A stretch of DNA of 64,000 bases, from contig CAYUEV010000001.1 in NCBI GenBank assembly GCA_964443825.1, forward strand, positions 103,267 to 167,266, written 5' to 3'. Of the stretch, positions 36,088 to 43,746 are shown piece after piece. The translations under genes were made by a program, and so were the position numbers. The notes under the pieces were generated by a model, which did no database searches, was not told where the DNA came from, and saw only the letters and a list, made by a program, of their open reading frames with translations. The first letter of the stretch is position 1, and every line of letters starts with the position of its first letter. Source of the DNA: UBA1081 sp964443825. Lineage in GTDB: Bacteria; Bacillota; Clostridia; Oscillospirales; Acutalibacteraceae.

Positions 36088-36928
36088 CTTTTTTGCTCTT
36101 TATAAGAAAAGCCGAAAATGTGATTAAAAACATTATTGCGGCTTCGCCGACTATCAAATACCATGGGGAGCCGTAAGAACTCCCTCCTCCGTGAAGGAAA
36201 TTCGAAGGAGAAAAATTCACGGGTAAAAAATGGTATGAACTTACATACGTAAGCCCTAAAGACAGCAAAAGAGGAAAAACGCAGGCAACTATTCTACTTT
36301 TAACGAAGAGGGAAAACGCTGCGCCGGAAACCGCGAAAAGACCGCTGTAAATAAATGTCGACAAAAATCTGTAAATGACAAAGACGTAAGGATGCGAAAA
36401 AAAGAGAGACGAGAAAGCTACCGTCTGATTCGAAGCCGCGTAATATATGTCGTAGTAAATGTCGGGCTTATACGCCGGCACGAAAGACGACACAGCCATA
36501 AAGTTGATAAGCATCGGCAGCGTTACCGCGAGACCGCCCGAAATAAAAACGGCGAAATACTTTGATATAAAATACTTCGTTCTGTTCGCCCTTGTCGCCA
36601 TATGCCTTATGTAACCGGATTTTATTTCAGAGCATATGGACCACGAGAACGCGAGCGACGCGAAAAAGGGAAACAAAAGATAAAAAAGCGCCTGACCCGA
36701 AGAATTCCATTCCTCCGCCATCCAGTGGTTAAAAAGCGAGAGCATGGGATAGTCGGGGTTATACACATCTTCTGTGAAGCGGGCGGCGATTTCGGCGTTT
36801 GCTTCCACATCCTTATTATATATGCCGATCGACGTTACGGCGGCGTAAACGGCTATCGCGGACGCGACTATTACCGTCGCTACAAAAAATATATTTTTGA
36901 GCGATTTTTTCATTTCCGCTTTAAACAT
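36074..36928 (-). CDS. ABC-2-type exporter permease (first)
   Basis: 284 residues with about six membrane segments. The cytoplasmic loop 'SEIKSGYIRHMATRANRTKYF' region (residues about 102-121) is a coupling-loop pattern common to ABC-2 permeases of small exporters. An N-terminal segment at about 13-34 is followed by a loop of about 45 residues. First gene of the four-gene operon, with a GGTGAAGG ribosome binding site. Confidence 0.75.
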   Translation of the reverse strand: MFKAEMKKSLKNIFFVATVIVASAIAVYAAVTSIGIYNKDVEANAEIAARFTEDVYNPDYPMLSLFNHWMAEEWNSSGQALFYLLFPFFASLAFSWSICSEIKSGYIRHMATRANRTKYFISKYFAVFISGGLAVTLPMLINFMAVSSFVPAYKPDIYYDIYYAASNQTVAFSSLFFSHPYVFVIYRFLSTFIYSGLFAVSGAAFSLFVKSRIVACVFPLLLSLGLTYVSSYHFLPVNFSPSNFLHGGGSSYGSPWYLIVGEAAIMFLITFSAFLIKSKKDDIF

Positions 36929-36964
36929 ATGCCTTCACCGCCTGCAATCACCTTAAAAATAATC

Positions 36965-37012
36965 AAATAACAAAAAGTCGGCGGAAAATTAAAACGCCTG
37001 TATTTGTTATTT
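36965..37012 (-). promoter_or_regulatory. Inverted repeat in the leader of the ABC exporter operon
   Basis: Outer arms AAATAACAAA (36965-36974) and TTTGTTATTT (37003-37012), with inner arms GGCG (36980-36983) and CGCC (36995-36998). The structure lies between promoter and first gene and is not followed by a T-tract on the minus strand. It could be an operator or a leader RNA fold. Confidence 0.5.
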
Positions 37013-37023
37013 CACTTTTTGGA

Positions 37024-37073
37024 CTCCTTGTGCCTAATCTATTCAATTTTCATAAAAATTTCTCCCCCCCCCC
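37024..37073 (-). other. Leader segment with a run of ten G and two tiny ORFs
   Basis: On the minus strand, ten consecutive G (plus 37064-37073) followed by AGAAA and a four-codon ORF (ATG at 37053 to TAG at 37039), then an AAGGAG motif (37024-37029) followed by a two-codon GTG ORF. The homopolymer may slip during replication, and the mini-ORFs may affect leader translation. No function is shown. Confidence 0.4.
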
Positions 37074-37097
37074 TGCAAAATAATACCTTATGACTAA

Positions 37098-37125
37098 ATT
37101 ATAGCGTCAACACGTAACTTGTCAA
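37098..37125 (-). promoter_or_regulatory. Promoter of the ABC exporter operon
   Basis: On the minus strand: TTGACA (plus 37120-37125), 16-bp spacer, TATAAT (37098-37103). The leader to the first gene is about 165 bases. Confidence 0.7.
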
Positions 37126-37195
37126 TATATAATTGCGACTTGTCTTAAATTTTTTAATTTGAGTTCATTTTTAATTCATAATTCGTGATAAAGGT

Positions 37196-37987
37196 TTAAA
37201 AAGCTTTTACAAAAACGTCGTTTTCAAGCAACTGACCCTTATCGTTTAATTCGCTTCCTCCTTCAAACCTAAAGTACATTTTATCTTTATATTCTTCCAA
37301 AAAATCCGACATAACTACATATCCGAGCGAAGCTCTTATTGTTTCGCCCGGAGCCGCTTTATAGAAATAAAATCCCTTGTCGTCGGGTCTGCGGGACGCC
37401 GTTTTTGTGGGCGAAAAGGAAAAGTAGTTGGCCGCTTCGGAAACTCCAACGGGCGAAACTGCAACTGTTTCCCCATCTTCATCTAATAGAGAAGTGCAAT
37501 ATTCGTTAATTCCGTCCAACACTTCCCTCGAACCATTTAAGTCTATCCGGTCTACGCTCATAAAATAAGGGTTTTCCTTTTGCGTTTCAAAATAGCCGTC
37601 CTTAAAGTCCCTATACGTTACGTCCACTTCAGCGAGAACAAATTTAAAATTATCTTTTATATCTCCGTTATCGATTATGTATTCATATTCGCTATCGGTG
37701 ACGAAAAATGTTTTTTCGTCAAGCGGATCAACCCCCGCGTCTTTTAGGCTGTCAAAAACTTTGATACTTCTTAGATTGTAAACTTGGATATAGTCGTGCT
37801 GGTCGACAATTATATCTTCGTTTAAGTTAAATACGATATCGTCCGACAAAGGCTGTTCCAATTCCTCTACGGGCGTTAAATTGTTTGTATTGGTATTCGT
37901 AAGACCCAACCTTGCGCAGGAACACAACATACCGGCTAACGTTAAACACGATATAACGCATACGGCGCACATTTTTATATTTTTCAT
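37196..37987 (-). CDS. Predicted lipoprotein, unknown function
   Basis: 263 residues. Signal peptide with lipobox 'AGMLCSC' (Cys about 22 or 24). The mature part is acidic, with beta-rich stretches 'FKFVLAEVDVTYRDF' and 'GETIRASLGYVVM'. Its strand order resembles the anchored protein at the end of the adjacent ABC operon, so the two may be distant relatives; this is inference. GGGGTGA precedes the ATG. A TTGACA (plus 38043-38048) lies upstream with a weak -10. It ends about 70 bases before the ABC operon promoter. Confidence 0.65.
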   Translation of the reverse strand: MKNIKMCAVCVISCLTLAGMLCSCARLGLTNTNTNNLTPVEELEQPLSDDIVFNLNEDIIVDQHDYIQVYNLRSIKVFDSLKDAGVDPLDEKTFFVTDSEYEYIIDNGDIKDNFKFVLAEVDVTYRDFKDGYFETQKENPYFMSVDRIDLNGSREVLDGINEYCTSLLDEDGETVAVSPVGVSEAANYFSFSPTKTASRRPDDKGFYFYKAAPGETIRASLGYVVMSDFLEEYKDKMYFRFEGGSELNDKGQLLENDVFVKAF

Positions 37988-38136
37988 TAAAAATCACCCC
38001 GAAAATAAAGTTCTGTTTTACAATAATATATTTAATTCATTATGTCAACAGTGAAATAAAAATTTCATATTTTCTAATTTTTTTTGTTCAAATTTTTTAT
38101 TTTTGCGAGTTTACATAAAAGTTTACATAAAATTTG

Positions 38137-38173
38137 CAAAAAAAAAGAACAGCCCCTCTTGAGAGGAGCTGTT
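38137..38173 (-). terminator. Intrinsic terminator after tRNA-Glu
   Basis: A 12-bp stem with one wobble (AACAGCTCCTCT against AGAGGGGCTGTT on the minus strand), a 2-base loop, then C and a run of T. It sits 5 bases after the tRNA-Glu CCA end. Confidence 0.85.
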
Positions 38174-38177
38174 TTTT

Positions 38178-38252
38178 TGGTGACCCGGACGAGAATCGAA
38201 CTCGTGTTACCGCCGTGAAAGGGCGGTGTCTTAGCCGCTTGACCACCGGGCC
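38178..38252 (-). tRNA. tRNA-Glu (anticodon TTC)
   Basis: 75 bases with an encoded CCA. Acceptor GGCCCGG pairs with CCGGGTC, the anticodon stem CCGCC/GGCGG holds loop CTTTCAC (anticodon TTC), and the T-arm is CGAGTTCGAATCTCG. It lies downstream of tRNA-Met in one transcript. Confidence 0.95.
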
Positions 38253-38274
38253 GCAATATTTAAAAACTTAAATG

Positions 38275-38348
38275 TAGCGGCGGTTGGATTTGAACCAATG
38301 ACCTGTCGGGTATGAACCGAATGCTCTAGCCAACTGAGCTACGCCGCC
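38275..38348 (-). tRNA. tRNA-Met (anticodon CAT), probably elongator
   Basis: 74 bases without encoded CCA. Acceptor GGCGGCG pairs with CGCCGCT, D-arm AGCTCAGTTGGCTAGAGC, anticodon loop TTCATAC (CAT), T-arm TTGGTTCAAATCCAA. The overall form and the paired first base match elongator tRNA-Met, not initiator; a tRNA-Ile2 with modified CAT is a less likely alternative. Confidence 0.92.
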
Positions 38349-38395
38349 ACACTTTAAGCGGAAGGACGAAGCGTCCGTCCCTCAACTTAACGTGT

Positions 38396-38424
38396 ATTAT
38401 ACACTCAGGTTAAAACTTTGTCAA
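38396..38424 (-). promoter_or_regulatory. Perfect-consensus promoter of the tRNA-Met/tRNA-Glu transcript
   Basis: On the minus strand: TTGACA (plus 38419-38424), 17-bp spacer, TATAAT (38396-38401). A GGACG/CGTCC hairpin lies in the short leader. Confidence 0.8.
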
Positions 38425-38489
38425 TAGATTTTTTTTAAATTTTACCGGGCGAATTTTTTTAATTTTGTGCATTTTATTCTTTTTTTCGC

Positions 38490-38518
38490 TTTACATTCGC
38501 GCGGAATAGCGCTATTAT
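38490..38518 (+). promoter_or_regulatory. sigma-A promoter of nifJ
   Basis: TTTACA (38490-38495), 17-bp spacer, TATTAT (38513-38518). AAGGAGG follows at 38547-38553. It is divergent from the tRNA promoter about 65 bases away. Confidence 0.7.
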
Positions 38519-38566
38519 GAGGGATGGCGAATTAGCTTACAATGTTAAGGAGGAAATTTCAGACCA

Positions 38567-41500
38567 ATGCAAAGAAAAATGAAAACCATGGACGGCAATA
38601 ACGCGGCGGCGTATGTGTCTTACGCTTTTACCGAAGTCGCGGGTATTTACCCAATCACGCCGTCCAGTCCCATGGCGGATTACGTCGACCAGTGGGCGGC
38701 TCAGGGAGTTAAAAATATTTTCGGAAGCACGGTTCATGTGGCCGAGATGGAGTCCGAGGCGGGAGCCGCCGGCACAGTTCACGGTTCTCTCGCGGCAGGC
38801 GCTCTTACCACTACGTATACCGCGTCGCAGGGTCTTCTTCTTATGATACCCAATATGTATAAAATCGCGGGCGAGCTGCTTCCCGCCGTGTTCCATGTGT
38901 CGGCGAGATGCGTAGCCTCCCACGCTCTTAATATTTTCGGCGATCATTCCGACGTTTACGCTTGCCGTCAGACGGGGTTCGCGATGCTCTGCGAAACCAA
39001 TCCTCAAGAGGTAATGGATTTAGGCGCCGTGGCTCATCTTTCGGCCATTAAAGGCAGAGTTCCGTTCATAAATTTCTTCGACGGCTTCAGAACTTCCCAT
39101 GAAATCCAGAAAATCGAGATCTGGGATTACGACGATCTTAAAGATATGGTCGATATGGACGCTGTGGACGCGTTCCGCAGCAGGGCGCTAAACCCGGAGC
39201 ATCCCGTCATGCGCGGCTCTCATGAAAACGGCGATATATTCTTCCAGCACCGCGAAGCCTGCAACGAATATTACGATAAAATCCCCTCGATAGTCGAGGA
39301 GTACATGAATAAAGTCAATGAAAAGATAGGCGCGGATTACAAACTCTTTAATTATTACGGAGCGCCCGACGCGGAAAGAGTTATAGTCGCCATGGGGTCT
39401 ATCTGCGACGTAGCCGAAGAAGTGGTAGATTATCTGACGGCGAAAGGCGAAAAAGTCGGTCTTGTAAAAGTAAGGCTTTACCGCCCGTTCTCAGCTGAGA
39501 AACTAATTGAGGCTATCCCGAAAACCGCTAAAAAGATAGCGGCGCTTGACAGAACAAAAGAGCCGGGTTCTTTAGGCGAGCCCCTTTATATGGACGTAGT
39601 TACGGCGCTGGCCTCCAAAGGCGTTCAGGCGACGGTTATCGGCGGACGTTACGGTTTGGGTTCTAAAGACACGCCTCCCTCAAGCGTTTTCGCGGTATTT
39701 GAGGAGCTTTCAAAGGACTGCCCGAAACCGCAGTTTACAATAGGCATTAACGACGACGTTACGATGCTCTCCCTTCCCGAACATGAGTCGCCCAATACGG
39801 CGGCCGATGGTACTATCGAGTGCAAATTCTGGGGTTTAGGCGGCGACGGCACTGTCGGGGCTAATAAAAACTCCATTAAAATAATAGGCGATCACACCGA
39901 TAAATACGTTCAGGCGTATTTCCAGTACGATTCCAAAAAAACGGGCGGCATTACAATATCTCATCTGCGTTTCGGCGATAAGCCCATTAAAAGCCCCTAT
40001 TACATCAATAAAGCCGATTTTGTCGCCTGCCATAACCCTTCATATGTTACAAAGGGATACAAAATGGTAAACGACGTAAAGCCCGGCGGCACGTTTTTAA
40101 TTAACTGCCAGTGGTCAAAAGAAGAACTCGGAGATCACTTAAACGCCGAGACAAAACGCTATATCGCTAAAAACAACATTAACCTTTACATAATCAACGC
40201 CATAGATCTCGCTGTTCAGGTGGGCATGGGCAAGAGAACCAACACTATTCTTCAGTCGGCTTTCTTCACTCTCGCCAACATTATGCCCCGCGACGACGCT
40301 ATCAGATACATGAAAGAGGCGGCGACTAAATCCTACATGAAAAAGGGCCAGGATATAGTCGACAACAACCACAAGGCTATCGACGCTGGCGCCACGGCGT
40401 TTGTTAAAGTCGATGTTCCCGCCGATTGGGCGGACGCTTGCGACGAGCCTAAGGAAACTTCCGGGAACTGCGATTCAAAACTCGTAAAAATGGTAAACGA
40501 GATTATGAATCCCGTGGGCATGATGGAAGGCGATTCTCTTCCCGTATCCGTATTTAAGGATCACGCCGACGGCTCTTTTGAGCAAGGCGCTTCGTCATAC
40601 GAAAAACGCGGAGTGGCGGTTATGGTTCCCGAATGGAACGAAACCACTTGCGCGAAGTGCAACAGATGCGCGTTCGTCTGCCCGCACGCGACGATTCGTC
40701 CTTTCGCTTTAACGGACGAGGAAGTTTCTTCCGCTCCCGCCGGCATTAAAATAGCTCCTAAGTCCATAGTTAAAACAAACTACAAGTATACTTTAGCCGT
40801 ATCTCCTCTTGACTGTATGGGATGCGGAGTATGCATAGGCGTTTGCCCGACGAACTCCCTTAAAATGGTTCCGAGAGCCTCTCAGGATAATATGCAGCCC
40901 GTGTTCGACTATCTTGTCAAAAACGTCGACGAGAAACCCGAAACAACCGCGAACCTTAACGTAATAGGCAGTCAGTTTAAAAAACCTCTCCTTGAGTTCT
41001 CAGGCTCTTGCGCCGGTTGCGCCGAAACGTCTTACGCTAGGCTCATAACTCAACTCTTTGGCGACAGGATGTACATTTCCAACGCGACGGGATGCTCCTC
41101 AATCTGGGGCGGTCCGGCGGCCACTTCGCCTTATACCGTAAACAAAGACGGCAAAGGTCCGGCCTGGGCTAATTCCCTTTTTGAGGATAACGCGGAACAC
41201 GGCTTTGGTATGTATTTGGGCCAGGACGCCGTAAGAGAGAGGTTAATCTCCAAAACTAAAGAACTTATTGCCGTTCCTCACGCTTATCCCGCTCTTAAAG
41301 AAGCCGCGCAAAAATGGCTCGATACCGTAAACGACGGTAAGTTAAACGGCGAAGCGTCTGAAAATTATATTAAAGCCTTGGAAGAGTGCAGATCCACAAT
41401 CGACGACAACATCAGATTCTACGAAAGCGACAAAGCCAAAGAGATTTTCGGCGATAAATTAGACGATATGCTGAAAGATGTAAAAGCGCGCAAGGATAAA

Positions 41501-42238
41501 GGCGAAAAGTACTGCACTTGCGAAGCCTGTTCGTTATGCACCGAAATTCTTAAAGATAAAGATTACCTTAACAAGAAGTCCGTTTGGATATTCGGCGGCG
41601 ACGGCTGGGCATACGACATCGGTTTCGGCGGTCTTGACCATGTTTTGGCTCAGGGCAAAGACGTAAACGTTATGGTGTTCGACACGGAAGTTTACTCCAA
41701 TACCGGTGGGCAGAGCTCCAAAGCGTCTCAGATAGGTCAGGTCGCTCAGTTCGCGGCGGTGGGCAAATCAATAGCCAAAAAGAGTCTCGCGGAAATCGCC
41801 ATGTCATACGGTTACATTTACGTCGCGCAAGTGGCCATGGGCGCCGACCCCAATCAGACGATAAAAGCCTTAGAAGAGGCCGAGTGCTATAACGGTCCGT
41901 CGCTTGTAATCGCTTATTCCCCCTGCGAAATGCACTCGATAAAAGGCGGCATGACCAACTGCCAGAGCGAAATGAAAAAAGCCGTCGACTGCGGCTACTG
42001 GAATCTCTTTAGATATAATCCCGCGTTAAAGGGTACGGGCAAGAATCCGTTCACTATCGACAGCAAAGAACCCAAGACGGACGATTACCGCGCGTTTATT
42101 ATGAACGAGGCGCGTTACTCCGCTTTGACGCGTTCCTTCCCCGAGAGAGCCGAGAAACTCTTCGCGGAAGCGGAAGATTTAGCGGGCGAGAGATACGCTC
42201 ATCTAATGAAATTAAAAGCCCTCTACAGCGAAGAATAG
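38567..42238 (+). CDS. nifJ: Pyruvate:ferredoxin (flavodoxin) oxidoreductase, single-chain
   Basis: Oxidises pyruvate with CoA to acetyl-CoA and CO2, reducing ferredoxin; a central enzyme of anaerobic metabolism. The 1223-residue chain carries all domains: N-terminal pyrimidine-binding domain ('MDGNNAAAYVSYAFTEVAGI', 'YPITPSSPMA'), the gamma domain, a CoA-binding region, two [4Fe-4S] ferredoxin motifs ('CAKCNRCAFVCPHA' near 693, 'CMGCGVCIGVCP' near 750), a third cluster set with 'CAGCAETSYARL', and the TPP-binding 'GDGWAYDIGFGG...DTEVYSNTGGQSSK' near 1011-1050. The ATG at 38567 is 13 bases from AAGGAGG; ATG at 38579 or 38588 are alternatives. Monocistronic. Confidence 0.97.
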   Translation: MQRKMKTMDGNNAAAYVSYAFTEVAGIYPITPSSPMADYVDQWAAQGVKNIFGSTVHVAEMESEAGAAGTVHGSLAAGALTTTYTASQGLLLMIPNMYKIAGELLPAVFHVSARCVASHALNIFGDHSDVYACRQTGFAMLCETNPQEVMDLGAVAHLSAIKGRVPFINFFDGFRTSHEIQKIEIWDYDDLKDMVDMDAVDAFRSRALNPEHPVMRGSHENGDIFFQHREACNEYYDKIPSIVEEYMNKVNEKIGADYKLFNYYGAPDAERVIVAMGSICDVAEEVVDYLTAKGEKVGLVKVRLYRPFSAEKLIEAIPKTAKKIAALDRTKEPGSLGEPLYMDVVTALASKGVQATVIGGRYGLGSKDTPPSSVFAVFEELSKDCPKPQFTIGINDDVTMLSLPEHESPNTAADGTIECKFWGLGGDGTVGANKNSIKIIGDHTDKYVQAYFQYDSKKTGGITISHLRFGDKPIKSPYYINKADFVACHNPSYVTKGYKMVNDVKPGGTFLINCQWSKEELGDHLNAETKRYIAKNNINLYIINAIDLAVQVGMGKRTNTILQSAFFTLANIMPRDDAIRYMKEAATKSYMKKGQDIVDNNHKAIDAGATAFVKVDVPADWADACDEPKETSGNCDSKLVKMVNEIMNPVGMMEGDSLPVSVFKDHADGSFEQGASSYEKRGVAVMVPEWNETTCAKCNRCAFVCPHATIRPFALTDEEVSSAPAGIKIAPKSIVKTNYKYTLAVSPLDCMGCGVCIGVCPTNSLKMVPRASQDNMQPVFDYLVKNVDEKPETTANLNVIGSQFKKPLLEFSGSCAGCAETSYARLITQLFGDRMYISNATGCSSIWGGPAATSPYTVNKDGKGPAWANSLFEDNAEHGFGMYLGQDAVRERLISKTKELIAVPHAYPALKEAAQKWLDTVNDGKLNGEASENYIKALEECRSTIDDNIRFYESDKAKEIFGDKLDDMLKDVKARKDKGEKYCTCEACSLCTEILKDKDYLNKKSVWIFGGDGWAYDIGFGGLDHVLAQGKDVNVMVFDTEVYSNTGGQSSKASQIGQVAQFAAVGKSIAKKSLAEIAMSYGYIYVAQVAMGADPNQTIKALEEAECYNGPSLVIAYSPCEMHSIKGGMTNCQSEMKKAVDCGYWNLFRYNPALKGTGKNPFTIDSKEPKTDDYRAFIMNEARYSALTRSFPERAEKLFAEAEDLAGERYAHLMKLKALYSEE

Positions 42239-42255
42239 TTAAAAAACCCGCAATA

Positions 42256-42297
42256 AATCCCCAAAGTCCTTAAACAGGATTTTGGGGTTATTTTTTA
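42256..42297 (+). terminator. Terminator of nifJ
   Basis: AATCCCCAAA...TTTGGGGTT stem with an inner TCCT/AGGA pair, followed by ATTTTTT. It begins 17 bases after the stop codon and marks the core side of the 42.3-43.7 kb accessory island. Confidence 0.8.
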
Positions 42298-42306
42298 AAT
42301 TTTTAT

Positions 42307-42588
42307 TTAACTTTGTATTCTCCTTAATCTTATCATCCAATGAAGAAAGCGCGAAGAAAACAAAACGGCGCGCGCGGGCGTCAACTGTGCAGAACAACTT
42401 TTTAATCCGACCTCTGTAATATTCCGCTCTCCATTTGGGATAAATCTGCCGGAAAACCTTGCCGGATCTTTAGGAGCAATCCATGCTATTGTGCCGCCGT
42501 CATAATTCTCTGGTCTCTTTGTAGATGGAGTCGCCCCGCCAACCACTGCGCACAGATCACTTAAGGTACAAGTTTTCCATTCGCCCAT
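42307..42588 (-). pseudogene. Truncated type I restriction specificity subunit (HsdS), N-terminal fragment
   Basis: 93 residues starting 'MGEWKTCTLSDLCAVVGG' and containing 'YDGGTIAWIAPKDP' and 'GERNITEVGLKSCSAQL', then 'RAVLFSSR'. This is the start of an HsdS target-recognition domain. After 'LFSSR' the sequence turns into unrelated residues and stops, so more than three quarters of the gene is missing. HsdS sets the DNA target of type I restriction-modification. No hsdM or hsdR is present. It lies directly downstream of a decayed tyrosine recombinase gene, a known layout for invertible hsdS loci. Confidence 0.8.
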
Positions 42589-42958
42589 ACGATCGCCGCC
42601 TTAACCAATGTATTTTTGTGCGCTGCCTTCACGTTACTCCGTTTGACCATCGCGTACTGCAAGGTCGTATCTATTCGTTGGCGCTCAAGCAGCCGCTGTA
42701 ATTGCTCTATGGGCATTCCTTTGTCTATCGCCATTGTCGCCGGCGTCCGGCGGAACTTGTGCGATGAACTTTGGGAATATTCAGCTTTTTGCCCGGTTTA
42801 CGCAGTCGATGTTCAACTCCGCCAATCCGTAGCCCGTTATGCGGAGCGCGGAGCGTCACGAAAAGCGCCGGGTTATCATCCGTTCTGCGGTTGAGATATT
42901 CTTGCAAATGCAGCTTCGTCCTCGCGTCAAAATAAACCATGCATTTCTTAACGCACAT
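42561..42958 (-). pseudogene. Tyrosine recombinase (phage-integrase family) C-terminal fragment, frameshifted
   Basis: The first frame gives 'VYFDARTKLHLQEYLNRR...LFVTLRAPHNGL', typical of the hsdS-associated site-specific recombinases. After 'KVH' a single base is missing, and the next frame continues 'HKFRRTPATMAIDKGMPIEQL' and 'IDTTLQYAMVKRSNVKAAH', which carries the R-box and the catalytic tyrosine (LQYAMV). A second one-base loss in an A run near the end extends it past its usual stop into hsdS. The usual LLGH motif reads LLERQ. The N-terminal two thirds are absent. Not functional. Confidence 0.8.
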
Positions 42959-43013
42959 GGTATTTTTCAGCTATCGGTTTCACTAAACTTATGATATTTT
43001 CCAATGTCAGCAC
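42948..43013 (-). pseudogene. N-terminal stub of an MNT-type nucleotidyltransferase (MntA-like antitoxin)
   Basis: A reading frame from GTG at 43013 gives 'LTLENIISLVKPIAEKYHV', close to the first residues of minimal nucleotidyltransferase-fold proteins that pair with HEPN toxins, and stops just before the catalytic 'GSxAR' loop would appear. The break coincides with the start of the recombinase fragment, so it marks a rearrangement junction. Confidence 0.5.
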
Positions 43014-43113
43014 ATGATCTTCCGCACGAATCACCTTTCCTATGCGTTTTCCTACAATCAACGTTCAGAGAACATCCAAAGAGCGACAGCCCATTCTGGA
43101 TTTCTTCCGCCGC

Positions 43114-43716
43114 TTACAGATCTTCCGTTTTATATGCGGAATAGCCCTCGTACCAGTAACTGTTATCTATACCTTTCATATAGACTTCGCGGTCGTTTAC
43201 CTTGTCGGTCAATGCCTGTTTCAGCAGATGTTTTATTTCCACATCTTTCACAGGGCTTCTCTCCATCGCCAAAAGATAATCTTCCTTATCCACTTTACTC
43301 CAGTCGATCACAAGACCAAGCTCCTTTTTTAAGATAAGGTCGAGCCATATGCGCGCGCTTCGACCATTCCCCTCGCGGAAGGGGTGCGCGACATTCATTT
43401 CCACATATTTTTCAATGATTTCGTCAAAAGCGCCTTGCGGCATTTTCTCGATATTTTCAAGCGCCGCCTCAAGATACATCACCGGAGCGAAGCGAAAATT
43501 GCCTTTTGCCAGATTAACCGTGCGCAATTCCCCGGCGAAGGGATAAATATCCTCGAACAAATATTTATGAATAGCCGCGAGCGCGGCGAATGTCCCCGGA
43601 ATCAGAGTGTCAAGCGTTCCACTGGCAAACAACTCCGCCGCTTTCTTTTTGCTGATGCGTTCTTCCTCCCTTGCAAGAAGCGCGGCGTCCGTGATTCCAA
43701 GTTTGTTCTCAAGCAT
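43114..43716 (-). CDS. Fic/DOC family protein
   Basis: Fic proteins transfer AMP or other nucleotide parts to target hydroxyls. It is 200 residues with the full active-site loop 'HPFREGNGRSAR' (H111, E115, N117, R119, R122) and the flap region 'IYPFAGELRTVNLAKG' (about 58-72). No inhibitory (S/T)xxxE(G/N) helix is evident in an obvious place, so regulation may come from elsewhere. No antitoxin gene of the VbhA type is adjacent; downstream there is only a nucleotidyltransferase stub. It appears intact, unlike its island neighbours. A GAGAGAAACG stretch precedes the ATG. Confidence 0.88.
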   Translation of the reverse strand: MLENKLGITDAALLAREEERISKKKAAELFASGTLDTLIPGTFAALAAIHKYLFEDIYPFAGELRTVNLAKGNFRFAPVMYLEAALENIEKMPQGAFDEIIEKYVEMNVAHPFREGNGRSARIWLDLILKKELGLVIDWSKVDKEDYLLAMERSPVKDVEIKHLLKQALTDKVNDREVYMKGIDNSYWYEGYSAYKTEDL

Positions 43717-43746
43717 TTTTCGTTTCTCTCTTCTTCGGTAAATTTT

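Noticed and set aside
38537..39007. Minus-strand frame of about 156 codons in nifJ
   Set aside because: Shadow of the nifJ coding sequence; no ribosome binding site and His/Arg-rich composition typical of antisense frames.
43014..43337. Plus-strand frames in the Fic region
   Set aside because: They are antisense to the intact Fic gene and show no motifs.
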